Assembly: GCA_032718475.1 (NCBI GenBank) | Contig: JAUCBJ010008550.1 | Coordinates: 1-59,968, forward strand | Source of the DNA: Nemertoderma westbladi | Taxonomy: Eukaryota > Xenacoelomorpha > Nemertodermatida > Nemertodermatidae | Reading direction: 5' to 3' | Length of the DNA stretch: 59,968 bases | Shown here: positions 1 to 13,600 of the stretch, piece by piece | Numbering within the stretch: the stretch's first letter is position 1 | Layout: the number at the start of each line of letters is the position of its first letter | Translations under genes and position numbers: made by a program | The notes under the pieces: generated by a model | What the model was told of the DNA's origin: nothing | What the model saw: only the letters and a program-made list of their open reading frames with translations | Databases searched by the model: none

Positions 1-1554
1 TGATAATCCGTCCCTGATGTCGGCCTTATTCCCTTTGTAATCGATTTTTCGCGCCTCCGTAGGCAAACATACAAAAATACACTCCGTCATGATTCTGATT
101 TAAAAATGCAATAATCACTACACAATTATTCCCTTTTCCCCCTTTCCCACCGTAATATTTCCACCTCCATCCATATCCAATATTACAGCCTATTTCCATC
201 CAAGGCATCTTTAATCGCCTTCACCCACATTTCCAACCAGCAATATTGCCGGCTACTCCCCTACAAATTACTGCCATCCAATAAAGGAGGTCCCTATACA
301 ACCTCCCTCCTTTTTCTCATTGACCCCTCACCCCTCAGTGCGCCAACATTCATCCACCTTATTAATCTCACCCAGTTATTAACAAAGGAATAATTGATAA
401 CCAGCAAACTCTATTGCCATTCAACAGTAGTCGGTTATTGGTCAGTCTAATAACCACGTATTAATTATATTTTACATGGGTTCAACGTAAAATCACTGCA
501 CAAGAAAGAACAACTGTGTTTAGGTGATAATTAGGGTCAACTTCTTATTGACCCCACACCGGGTTTAAAAGGGGCCACATTTGGATGGAAAAGTGAGTCC
601 CAAAAACCAGCCTTCATAGTTGGCCGCCTCGGCAGCTAAACTAGGCTCTGCTCCAAGGTATTGGACTTCTTTCTTCCCAGGCAGGCCTTAGCGGGTTCGC
701 GGTTGCTGGGAATGTACTTTACCGACGAGGATTGAGATCTCTGGCTAACTAGCCCCAGAGCGCTCGCGCAGTCTATCCACTGGCTACTTAGTTCGTCGCA
801 GGACCGACTATTTAGTTTTGGGGGCAAAGTAGCAGTGTCCCTTAGGCTTTGACTCTGTCAGTTACGGTAGTGCTTGTGCACTCTGTCCGCTGGCTATACA
901 GTTCATCCCAGGCTCGCCAGGATCGACGGTATAGTTTTGAGGGCAAAGTTACAGCTAACCGTTTGCGTCCAATCGGTCCCACCCCTGTTTGGACTCAGAC
1001 GGTAACCTGGTGTTCTGCTGTATTTTTAGCATAACGAAACGACTAAAAATACTGTATTTTTCGGTATATTTCGGATTGCATTTTGATTATTTTGAGGCTA
1101 TACTTTGGATCCTAACGGACCCAAAGCACCCCTCGCCCGGTTTCTCTTTTTCCTCATCCCAGAGGTTTTTCTATGGTGTTACAGTACATACCTATTTTTA
1201 TATGCCAGAAGGGAGCAATATACATCTTGGGAAGAACAGAAATCACTGTGTTTTTGCACTATCTTTGAAGGGTTGTGGATGTCCGTAAATAACAAGTCAT
1301 TGAAGGACCGTGTTCTAGTGGGAAATATTTTATATCAGCCGGGAACCAAAACAATAAGGGAAAAGATAGCACTCCTTGGAACTTTTAGAGATTCAAAGCC
1401 GTTTTAGGAGCTTATCGTGCCAAGAGGCACGAGAAATCCATTACCCCCTTACCTTTATCTATGATTTATAGAACTTTAATTTATTTGATTTCCTTCCTTA
1501 CTAAATTACATAAAATTCATTAAATTCTATTTTTTTTTTTTTTTGCTCATGTAG
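1..1554 (+). other. Intron sequence upstream of first visible SK exon
   Basis: I see no exon or convincing gene here. The open frames are short, overlap one another and match nothing I recognise. The last part has a T-rich tract followed by GCTCATGTAG, a good 3' splice site just before 1555, so at least the right part is an intron of the potassium channel gene. The exons for the earlier transmembrane segments S1-S5 must lie to the left of the window. The only structure noticed is a diverged direct duplication at about 758-952. Confidence 0.6.
758..952 (+). repeat. Diverged tandem duplication, two copies of about 80 bp
   Basis: Copy one (about 758-834) and copy two (about 868-952) share the order of words: a CTGTCC or CTATCC stretch, CTGGCTA, AGTTCRTC, CAGG, GACTATTTAG or GACGGTATAG, then TTTTGRGGGCAAAGT and a CAG end. 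The copies differ by many substitutions and a small insertion. The source is unknown; a non-autonomous repeat is most likely. No TIR or target duplication was found. Confidence 0.4.
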
Positions 1555-1690
1555 GTACCATGAAGACAAATACGATAACTTTTTAAACGCGATGTGGTTA
1601 ATCGCGATTACATTTCTATCAATCGGATACGGAGACTTCGTACCCAATACATACTGCGGTCGCTTCGTCTCTATTATCACGGGAATTCTG
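1555..1690 (+). CDS. KCNN: SK exon: pore loop and selectivity filter
   Basis: The acceptor is ..CATGTAG|G and the donor is CTG|GTGAGT. The 136-nt exon begins with the last base of a codon and then reads [15 protein letters not shown], followed by [20 protein letters not shown] and a short hydrophobic end. GYG is the K+ selectivity filter, and the flanking residues are those of SK rather than Kv channels. The upstream pyrimidine tract is a run of T, as expected for a strong 3' splice site. Confidence 0.94.
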
Positions 1691-4600
1691 GTGAGTTACG
1701 CACCCGACATTGTGGATATTTTAAAGTCAATGTGACATCGTTCATGGTTGACCAGATTGCATTGCGTGTCTGAATGTGGGGTAAAGTTATGGCGTCACGG
1801 AATTTCATTTAATGTGGTATTACTGTATCGGTTTAATATTCTTTTGAATTACCTGGGCCTACTAAAAATAATCATTGTTTCACTTATTTTATACTTGAAA
1901 CAAATTCAATTTAATCAAAAATATATTATTATTTATCACTAAAATCTATTAACATCACTAAATAAAGGAAAATATCAGTTTACAGTGGTACGTTATTCTA
2001 ACCAAAACAATAAACCAAAGTCGCTATCACAGCTTAGGTTTACTTTTGATGATAAAAAATAAATTTTTGTGTAGAAATAATTATTATATATATTTTAGTA
2101 TCAAAAATTTAGTGAATAAAACATTAAATTTAATGGAAAAATAATATTTATTATTCGATTGAAAATGTAAGTGGAAGTCAGCTTTTTTCACTAATTTTCA
2201 GTTTAGTGAAATTAAACTATTCTGGCGGAATATCTGAATTACATTCGCCCGCGTCCAATGTTCGCCCGGAGCAATCTTCGCCCTCAAAATGAGCAACTAT
2301 CGCCCGGCGGAATCCTTTGCCCGCAGGCAATCTTCGCCCGCGGGCAACCTTCGCCCACTAAACAATTATTGTTTTGAGTAGAAAAAGCAGTCTCTGTAAC
2401 CTGCTCCTTTCCCTCAATTGGTAACTAAAATAGATACTAACACAAATCTTATTGGGCGAAGGTTGCACGCGGGCGAAGATTGCCTTGCAGGCGAAGGTTT
2501 CCCCCGGGCGAAGATTGGACGCGGGCAAAGGTTGCACCCAACCTACCCGGATGGGTTTACGGTTTGTCATCTTGAGCCACTGTTCTGGTTGTTGTAGAAA
2601 ACTCCAAATTTAAAACACACGTTATTGCCTAGGTCTACCATGTTTACATTACTGTATGTTTGTTGTTTAAAATGAAATAATGTTCGTGCCTCATCGTTTT
2701 AGTTTCTATTGATTTCTTTTTCGATGATATTACTAAGTAATCTTTTGTTAATTGGATAATATAATTATTCAACAACAGCGGGCTTTCCAATATTTAGAAT
2801 GCGGTCCAAGCCCGGCCCGGCCCGTGTCCATCTCTGGTGTACCCCCCCCCCCCCCCCCCCCCTATTACAGTAGATTAAATTTAATTATTATATTAAAATA
2901 ATTGACACTAATTATATATACTGTATATAAATACAATCTATGTTTAGGAATCTATATCTCTGATAGGGTTTTTCCATATTTCCATTTAATCTTCATAATT
3001 CTATTGGCCTATAATTTTCACAATCTATAATGAGCACTATATGGGTGCCCCCAATGCTAATGATTTCCTTAATGAGATCTAATATGGTTTCATTAGTATT
3101 ATTATTATTTTTATATTTTATTCTCTTAAACTCCCTTTTATAAAATCATAAAAAATGGAGGCAGCTCACGGAGAAGAGTTCAGACACAGCAGTTAATTGG
3201 TAAAGAATAAGCTTCTACCACCTATCATGCTAGATATACTGCAGTTTCACTGTTGGCCTATTTATTTATCAGTTTGTCACATAATGAATCTTATAATTTA
3301 TTTAGTCTAATGGTATAATAATCTGTTGATTGATTAATATCACAAAATGTATCATATCTAGTTTAAGTATGTCAATAGATACTGCAGGCTTCCTACCTAC
3401 CTTTACCTTTGGATATAAAATGCATTTATAGTAATTTGTTGTTTGCTTGATGGATTTGAAAAGCCTTTCATATTAGCACATTAAATCCAATTACACACAG
3501 TTGTTATTCTTACTATCTCTAGGGTGTGGCGCAAAACTAAACTCCAAATAAAGAGGCTTTGATATAGCCAGTCAACTGCTTTGAATCTATATTCTGTTCA
3601 AGGTTGTTATATTAACATACTGTATGTTTGGATTTCATATGAATAACTCACTTGGGCAAGCCATGTGATAAGTATTGGTATTAATATACGGCGGAATACA
3701 TTAGGGCTGAAAAATATACGCTAGAATCTAATTAGCAAGAGGTGAAACTGTGACTTGGAACTAACATGCCACTTTTACCTTCAACTAAATGCCAGAGACA
3801 GGGGGTAAACTGGACGCAAAACCCGCCTTGGCGAATTAATATCCCGCCTCAATGTTAAATTCTCAATTTAGGGAAAGGAGCAGGTTACAGTTGCACGTTA
3901 TTTTAACCAAAACAATAAACTAAACACAATAGAACAGGTTACAGTTTAATTTTTGAGAGTAATCATCTATTATTTGCGTCCAATTTCCCCTGGGGAGGGA
4001 TGAATTTTTATTGCGTCCAGTTTCCCCCCCTATCTGAAATACCATGCCATAACTTTCTGCGCCAATCTATTGTCATATTTGATGTTATATTGTCAGGATT
4101 CCATGATTCCATGCTATTCCAGGACGTCTCAAGGCCAGTTCGTGTCTTCTCATTCCATGCCAGAAGTACTGGTTACCCCGGTTTTTGGTCACTTAGACTA
4201 TGTTGTACTTTTCCCATACTTTTTTATATGGCATACTATACCATATTTACCATGTCATGTCATTTACCATGCTGTTCTACGATAGACACCAGATGTTTTT
4301 GAGCTTTCAAATGTGCAGTGGCAGTGGGTAGACAACTATCCATTGCTATGCCAACTGTAAAGCCAATCAATACATTGCAATACCGAGCAATATTAAAAAT
4401 TATATTAGAATGTAAAATTTAAATTAAATTCAAAATTATAATTTGTAATATAGTAGTTTATGCATTACGGTTGATCTTGGGTTGAGTTATGCTCCATAGA
4501 AAACTACGGACGATCTTGTTCACTTCTTCCTTGTAATTCATGCCGAAGTGCAGTACATCTATCAATGGTGCTGTATCTGTGTAAAATCGTTACCCCGGTC

Positions 4601-7600
4601 AGAATGATGCACTTGAACAAAATTATTATTCCTAGTACGTTACAAAATTATTGATGGTAGTAGGCGAATGGTGAATCATACTCATGTTACTGATATGCGA
4701 GGACGTCAAGTCAAAAAACGTTTGACAAATCGAAATATATTATTTAAATAAGACTTACTTAACGATAGGATGGAAATGGAATAAAACTGATTTGTATCAA
4801 TAAACTAAACTGTAGCTAAAATCCTTACTGTTCCAGTTCAGTTCACTTCATTGTCAGTTTAGTATACATTTTTTTATACAATATGTGCTGGTTCTGCCAC
4901 GCAAAAACATTGATTCTGATTAGTATTTCGTTAATGACAATTCATTAATTTATCTATCATCGACTATCTTTATAATATTACAGGGCGCGGGGTGCACCGC
5001 TCTAGTCGTCGCAGTTCTCGCTCGTAAATTGGAACTTAGTAGAGCTGAGAAGCATGTTCATAACTTTATGATGGACACTCAACTTTCAAAAAAGGTAAGA
5101 AGAAGAGCTCTGCGTATATTTTGGATAACGTTGTATATTTATGTTAACTGTGGTTGATTTGTTATTACGGTATATGAATGGGAGAATCTTTTAGGCTCGG
5201 TAAACCAAGGAATGCCTGTTCACCACCATGGGTGATCTTCCACAATTGATAATTGATTTCAATGCATTATATTAATTAACCTAATATGAGAAACATATTT
5301 CAATAGGTCATGTCATATCGATTAATTTTGCTGCTGCATATTAATATATGAAAATAATCTCTAAATAATTTAGGTTTCAATTATATAACCGTTGGAGATA
5401 AAATGTGGCGGCGGTGGCACATTTTATACACTATGACGTGGAATATAGTGTCGTTATTCAGGAACCTGCCCCCCCCCCCCCCCACAAATTTTTTACAATT
5501 TGATTGCATGAAATTTGAAACAGAGATAGTTTCACCTCCCTCCTCCTTGCTGGGTGAGCCAGAATTTCTATTCTTGTTTTCATTCTTTATCTACAAGCGT
5601 TTGAAAAAGGTGTCTGTGACGTTTTTGCACCAGTGACACCGCAGTTATTCTTCAACCTTATAGTGATTTGATTGGTAATCTTAGAAAGCTGGCTATGCAA
5701 GGATTCCAAATATGTAACATAATCTGAATTTCGTCGTAAAATAGCTGAGATACGAGCGTTCAAAAGTTGCATAGCTCTGATATTCTTAGAATTAACAAAT
5801 AACTTGATAACAAGTACATTTTGTAGGCGAAATAAAATAGTATATCTACCTTCTCAAAGTTATTAAAAACTTATTTTATGTGTGAACATTTTCATGAATA
5901 TTATATCGATGTTAGGAAATAATATTATTACTTTATTTGAATTTGTGCAGATGAAAAATTCCGCAGCCAATGTTCTCAGAGAAACTTGGATGATTTACAA
6001 ACATACAAAGTTGGCGAAGAGAATCCGACCCAGAGTGGTTCGGCAACACCAACGCAACTTCTTACATGCCATACACAGGTAAGCGCTTACATACCATACA
6101 CAGGTAAGTGTTTGCACACCAAACAGAGGTAAGTGATTACACACCATACCCAGGTAAGTGCTTACACACCATACACAGGTAAGTGCTTACACACCATACA
6201 AAGGTAATTGTTTGCACACCATACACAGGTAAGTGCTTACACACCACACACCCAGTGCTTTCTTACCATATACAGGTAAGTGCTTACACACCATACACAG
6301 GTAAGTGCTTGCACACCATACACAGGTAAGAGCTTACACACCATACACCAAGTGCTTACACACCATACACAGGTAAGTGCACCAACACCATACACAGGTA
6401 AGTGCTTACACACCATACACAGGTAAGGGCTTCACCATACACCAAGTGTTTACACACCAAATACAGGTAAGTGCTTACACACCATACACCAATTGCTTAC
6501 ACACCATACACAGGTAAGTGTGCTTACACACCATACACGTGTAAGTGCTTACATACCATACACCAAGTGCTTACGCACCATATACAGGTAAGTGCTTACA
6601 CACCATACACAGGTAAGTGCTTACACACCATACACAGGTAAGTGCTTACACACCATACACCAAGTGCTTACACACCATATACAGGTAAGTGCTTACACAC
6701 CACCATACACAGGTAAGTATGCTTACACACCATACACAGGTAAGTGCACCTACACCATACACAGGTAAGTGCTTACACACCATACACAGGTAAGGGCTTA
6801 CACACCATACACCAAGTGCTTACACACCATACACAGGTACGTGTACTTACACACCATACACATGTAAGTGCTTACACACCATACACCAAGTGCTTACACA
6901 CCATACACAGGTAAGTGCTTACACACCATACACAGGTAAGTGCTTACACACCATACACCAAGTGCTTACACACCATACACAGGTAAGTGCTTACACACCA
7001 TACAAAGGTAAGTGTTTGCACACCATACACAGGTAAGTGCTTACACACCACACACCCAGTGCTTTCTTACCATATACAGGTAAGTGCTTACACACCATAC
7101 ACAGGTAAGTGCTTGCACAACATACACAAGTAAGAGCTTACACACCATACACCAAGTGCTTACACACCATACACAGGTAAGTGTACTTACACACCATACA
7201 CATGTAAGTGCTTACACACCATACACCAAGTGCTTACACACCATACACAGGTCAGTGCTTACACACCAAACACAGGTAAGTGCTTACACACCATACACAG
7301 GTAAGTGCTTACACACCATACAAAGGTAAGTGTTTGCACACCATACACAGGTAAGTGCTTACACACCACACACCCAGTGCTTTCTTACCATATACAGGTA
7401 AGTGCTTACACACCATACACAGGTAAGTGCTTGCACACCATACACAAGTAAGAGCTTACACACCATACACCAAGTGCTTACACACCATACACAGGTAAGT
7501 GTACTTACACACCATACACATGTAAGTCCTTACACACCATACACCAAGTGCTTACACACCATACACAGGTCAGTGCTTACACACCAAACACAGGTAAGTG

Positions 7601-10600
7601 CTTACACACCATACACATGTAAGTGCTTACACACCATACACCAAGTACTTACACACCATACACAGGTAAGTGCTTACACACCATACAAAGGTAAGTGTTT
7701 GCACACCATACACAGGTAAGTGCTTACACACCACACACCCAGTGCGTTCTTACCATATACAGGTAAGTGCTTACACACCATATACAGGTAAGTGCTTACA
7801 CACCATACACAGGTAAGTGCTTACACACCATACACAGGTAAGTGCTTACACACCATACACCAAGTGCTTACGCACCATATACAGGTAAGTGCTTACACAC
7901 CACCATACACAGGTAAGTATGCTTACACACCATACACAGGTAAGTGCACCTACACCATACACAGGTAAGGGCTTACACACCATACACCAAGTGCTTACAC
8001 ACCATACACATGTAAGTGCTTACACACCATACACCAAGTGCTTACACACCATACACAGGTAAGTGCTTACACACCAAACACAGGTAAGTGCTTACACACC
8101 ACACACCCAGTGCTTTCTTACCATATACAGGTAAGTGCTTACACACCATACACAGGTAAGTGCTTGCACACCATACACAGGTAAGAGCTTACACACCATA
8201 CACCAAGTGCTTACACACCGTACACAGGTAAGTGTACTTACACACCAATACACATGTAAGTGCTTACACACCATACACCAAGTGCTTGCACACCATACAC
8301 AGGTAAGTGCTTACAGACCAAACACAGGTAAGTGCTTACACACCATACACAGGTAAGTGCTTACACACCATACACCAAGTTCTTACACCCCATACACAGG
8401 TAAGTGCTTACACACCATACAAAGGTAAGTGTTTGCACACCATACACAGGTAAGTGCTTACACACCACACACCCAGTGCTTTCTTACCATATACAGGTAA
8501 GTGCTTACACACCATATACAGGTAAGTGCTTACACACCATACACAGGTAAGTGCTTACACACCATACACAGGTAAGTGCTTACACACCATACACCAAGTG
8601 CTTACACACCATACACCAAGTGCTTACACACCATATACAGGTAAGTGCTTACACACCATACACAGGTAAGTGCACCCCCACCATACACAGGTAAGTGCTT
8701 ACACACCATACATAGGTAAGGGCTGCTTACACACCAGACACAGGTAAGTGCTTACACACCATACACAGGTAAGGGCTGCTTACACACCAGACACGGGTAA
8801 GTGCTTACACACCATACACAGGTAAGTGCTTACACATCATATACAGGTAAGTGCTTACACACCATACACCAAGTGCTTACACACCATATACAGGTAAGTG
8901 CTTACACACCATACACAGGTAAGTGCACCCCCACCATACACAGGTAAGTGCTTACACACCATACACAGGTAAGGGCTGCTTACACACCAGACACAGGTAA
9001 GTGCTTACAAACCTTACACAGGTAAGTGCTTACACACGATACACGGGTTAAGTGCTTACAAACCATACACAGGTAAGTGTTTGCACACCATACACAGGTA
9101 AGTGATTACACACCATACACAGGTAAGTGTTTGCACACCATACACAGGTAAGTGATTGCACACCAAACACAGGTAAGGGTTTGCACATCATACACAGGTA
9201 AGTGTTTGCACACCATACACAGGTAAGTGTTTACACATCATACACAAGTAAGTGTTTACACTCCATACACAGGTAAGTGTTTGTACACCATACACAGGTA
9301 AGTGATGACACACCATACACAGGTAAGTGTTTGCACACCATACACAGGTAAGTGTTTGTACACCATACACAGGTAAGTGATGACACACCATACACAGGTA
9401 AGTGTTTGCACATCATATACAGGTAAGTGTTTGCACACCATACACAGGTAAGTGTTTGCATACCATACACAGGTAAGTGATTACACACCATACACAGGTA
9501 AGTGTTTGCACACCATACACAGGTAAGTGATTGCACACCAAACACAGGTAAGGGTTTGCACATCATACACAGGTAAGTGTTTGCACATCATATAAGGTAA
9601 GTGTTTGCATACCATACACAGGTAAGTGTTTGCACACCATACACAGGTAAGTGTTTGCATACCATACACAGGTAAGTGATTACACACCATACACAGGTAA
9701 GTGTTTGCACACCATACACAGGTAAGTGATTGCACACCAAACACAGGTAAGGGTTTGCACATCATACACAGGTAAGTGTTTGCACATCATATAAGGTAAG
9801 TGTTTGCATACCATACACAGGTAAGTGTTTGCACACCATACACAGGTAAGTGTTTGCATACCATACACAGGTAAGTGTTTGCACACCATACACAGGTAAG
9901 TGTTTGCATACCATACACAGGTAAGTGATTACACACCATACACAGGTAAGTGTTTGCATACCATACACAGGTAAGTGATTACACACCATACACAGGTAAG
10001 TGCTTACACACCATACACAGGTAAGTGCTTACACACCATACACCAAGTGCTTACACACCATATACAGGTAAGTGTTTACACACCACCATACACAGGTAAG
10101 TATGCTTACACACCATACACAGGTAAGTGCACCTACACCATACACAGGTAAGTGCTTACACACCATACACAGGTAAGGGCTTACACACCATACACCAAGT
10201 GCTTACACACCATACACAGGTAAGTGCTTACACACCATACACAGGTAAGTGCTTACACACCATACACCAAGTGCTTACACACCATACACAGGTAAGTGCT
10301 TACACACCATACAAAGGTAAGTGTTTGCACACCATACACAGGTAAGTGCTTACACACCACACACCCAGTGCTTTCTTACCATATACAGGTAAGTGCTTAC
10401 ACACCATACACAGGTAAGTGCTTGCACAACATACACAAGTAAGAGCTTACACACCATACACCAAGTGCTTACACACCATACACAGGTAAGTGTACTTACA
10501 CACCATACACATGTAAGTGCTTACACACCATACACCAAGTGCTTACACACCATACACAGGTCAGTGCTTACACACCAAACACAGGTAAGTGCTTACACAC

Positions 10601-13600
10601 CATACACAGGTAAGTGCTTACACACCATACAAAGGTAAGTGTTTGCACACCATACACAGGTAAGTGCTTACACACCACACACCCAGTGCTTTCTTACCAT
10701 ATACAGGTAAGTGCTTACACACCATACACAGGTAAGTGCTTGCACACCATACACAAGTAAGAGCTTACACACCATACACCAAGTGCTTACACACCATACA
10801 CAGGTAAGTGTACTTACACACCATACACATGTAAGTCCTTACACACCATACACCAAGTGCTTACACACCATACACAGGTCAGTGCTTACACACCAAACAC
10901 AGGTAAGTGCTTACACACCATACACATGTAAGTGCTTACACACCATACACCAAGTACTTACACACCATACACAGGTAAGTGCTTACACACCATACAAAGG
11001 TAAGTGTTTGCACACCATACACAGGTAAGTGCTTACACACCACACACCCAGTGCGTTCTTACCATATACAGGTAAGTGCTTACACACCATATACAGGTAA
11101 GTGCTTACACACCATACACAGGTAAGTGCTTACACACCATACACAGGTAAGTGCTTACACACCATACACCAAGTGCTTACGCACCATATACAGGTAAGTG
11201 CTTACACACCACCATACACAGGTAAGTATGCTTACACACCATACACAGGTAAGTGCACCTACACCATACACAGGTAAGGGCTTACACACCATACACCAAG
11301 TGCTTACACACCATACACATGTAAGTGCTTACACACCATACACCAAGTGCTTACACACCATACACAGGTAAGTGCTTACACACCAAACACAGGTAAGTGC
11401 TTACACACCACACACCCAGTGCTTTCTTACCATATACAGGTAAGTGCTTACACACCACACACAGGTAAGTGCTTGCACACCATACACAGGTAAGAGCTTG
11501 CACACCATACACCAAGTGCTTACACACCGTACACAGGTAAGTGTACTTACACACCAATACACATGTAAGTGCTTACACACCATACACCAAGTGCTTGCAC
11601 ACCATACACAGGTAAGTGCTTACACACCAAACACAGGTAAGTGCTTACACACCATACACAGGTAAGTGCTTACACACCATACACCAAGTTCTTACACACC
11701 ATACACAGGTAAGTGCTTACACACCATACAAAGGTAAGTGTTTGCACACCATACACAGGTAAGTGCTTACACACCACACACCCAGTGCTTTCTTACCATA
11801 TACAGGTAAGTGCTTACACACCATATACAGGTAAGTGCTTACACACCATACACAGGTAAGTGCTTACACACCATACACAGGTAAGTGCTTACACACCATA
11901 CACCAAGTGCTTACACACCATATACAGGTAAGTGCTTACACACCACCATACACAGGTAAGTATGCTTACACACCATACACAGGTAAGTGCACCTACACCA
12001 TACACAGGTAAGTGCTTACACACCATACACAGGTAAGGGCTTACACACCATACACCAAGTGCTTACACACCATACACAGGTAAGTGTACTTACACACCAT
12101 ACACATGTAAGTGCTTACACACCATACACCAAGTGCTTACACACCATACACAGGTAAGTGCTTACACACCAAACACAGGTAAGTGCTTACACACTATACA
12201 CAGGTAAGTGCTTACACACCATACACCAAGTGCTTACACACCATATACAGGTAGGTGCTTACACACCACCATACACAGGTAAGTGTGCTTACACAATACA
12301 CAGGTAAGTGCTTACACTACATACACAGGTAAGGGCTTATACACCATACACCAAGTGCTTACACACCATATACCGGTAAGTGCTTACACACCATACACAG
12401 GTAAGTGCACCCCCACCATACACAGGTAAGTGCTTACACACCATACATAGGTAAGGGCTGCTTACACACCAGACACAGGTAAGTGCTTACACACCATACA
12501 CAGGTAAGGGCTGCTTACACACCAGACACGGGTAAGTGCTTACACACCATACACAGGTAAGTGCTTACACATCATATACAGGCAAGTGCTTACACACCAT
12601 ACACCAAGTGCTTACACACCATATACAGGTAAGTGCTTACACACCATACACAGGTAAGTGCACCCCCACCATACACAGGTAAGTGCTTACACACCATACA
12701 CAGGTAAGGGCTGCTTACACACCAGTCACAGGTAAGTGCTTACAAACCTTACACAGGTAAGTGCTTACACACGATACACGGGTTAAGTGCTTACAAACCA
12801 TACACAGGTAAGTGTTTGCACACCATACACAGGTAAGTGATTACACACCATACACAGGTAAGTGTTTGCACACCATACACAGGTAAGTGATTGCACACCA
12901 AACACAGGTAAGGGTTTGCACATCATACACAGCTAAGTGTTTGCACACCATACACAGGTAAGTGTTTACACATCATACACAAGTAAGTGTTTACACTCCA
13001 TACACAGGTAAGTGTTTGTACACCATACACAGGTAAGTGATGACACACCATACACAGGTAAGTGTTTGCACACCATACACAGGTAAGTGTTTGTACACCA
13101 TACACAGGTAAGTGATGACACACCATACACAGGTAAGTGTTTGCACATCATATACAGGTAAGTGTTTGCACACCATACACAGGTAAGTGTTTGCATACCA
13201 TACACAGGTAAGTGATTACACACCATACACAGGTAAGTGCTTACACACCATACAAAGGTAAGTGTTTGCACACCATACACAGGTAAGTGCTTACACACCA
13301 CACACCCAGTGCTTTCTTACCATATACAGGTAAGTGCTTACACACCATACACAGGTAAGTGCTTGCACACCATACACAAGTAAGAGCTTACACACCATAC
13401 ACCAAGTGCTTACACACCATACACAGGTAAGTGTACTTACACACCATACACATGTAAGTCCTTACACACCATACACCAAGTGCTTACACACCATACACAG
13501 GTCAGTGCTTACACACCAAACACAGGTAAGTGCTTACACACCATACACATGTAAGTGCTTACACACCATACACCAAGTACTTACACACCATACACAGGTA

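Larger units (their letters stand above)
1691..4983 (+). other. SK intron with small mobile repeats
   Basis: The intron runs from GTGAGT at 1691 to CAG at 4981-4983. No coding exon is seen inside. It holds a foldback element (2245-2548), a run of about 20 C at 2841-2862, single copies of the AGCAGGTTACAG...AACCAAAACAATAAAC repeat family (about 2390 reversed; 3876-3921 forward) and a MITE at 3801-4030. Confidence 0.75.

Noticed and set aside
989-1407. Two overlapping frames of about 100 codons as earlier SK exons.
   Set aside because: Their translations show nothing of S4-S5, and no matching splice sites in frame with exon 1555-1690 were found.
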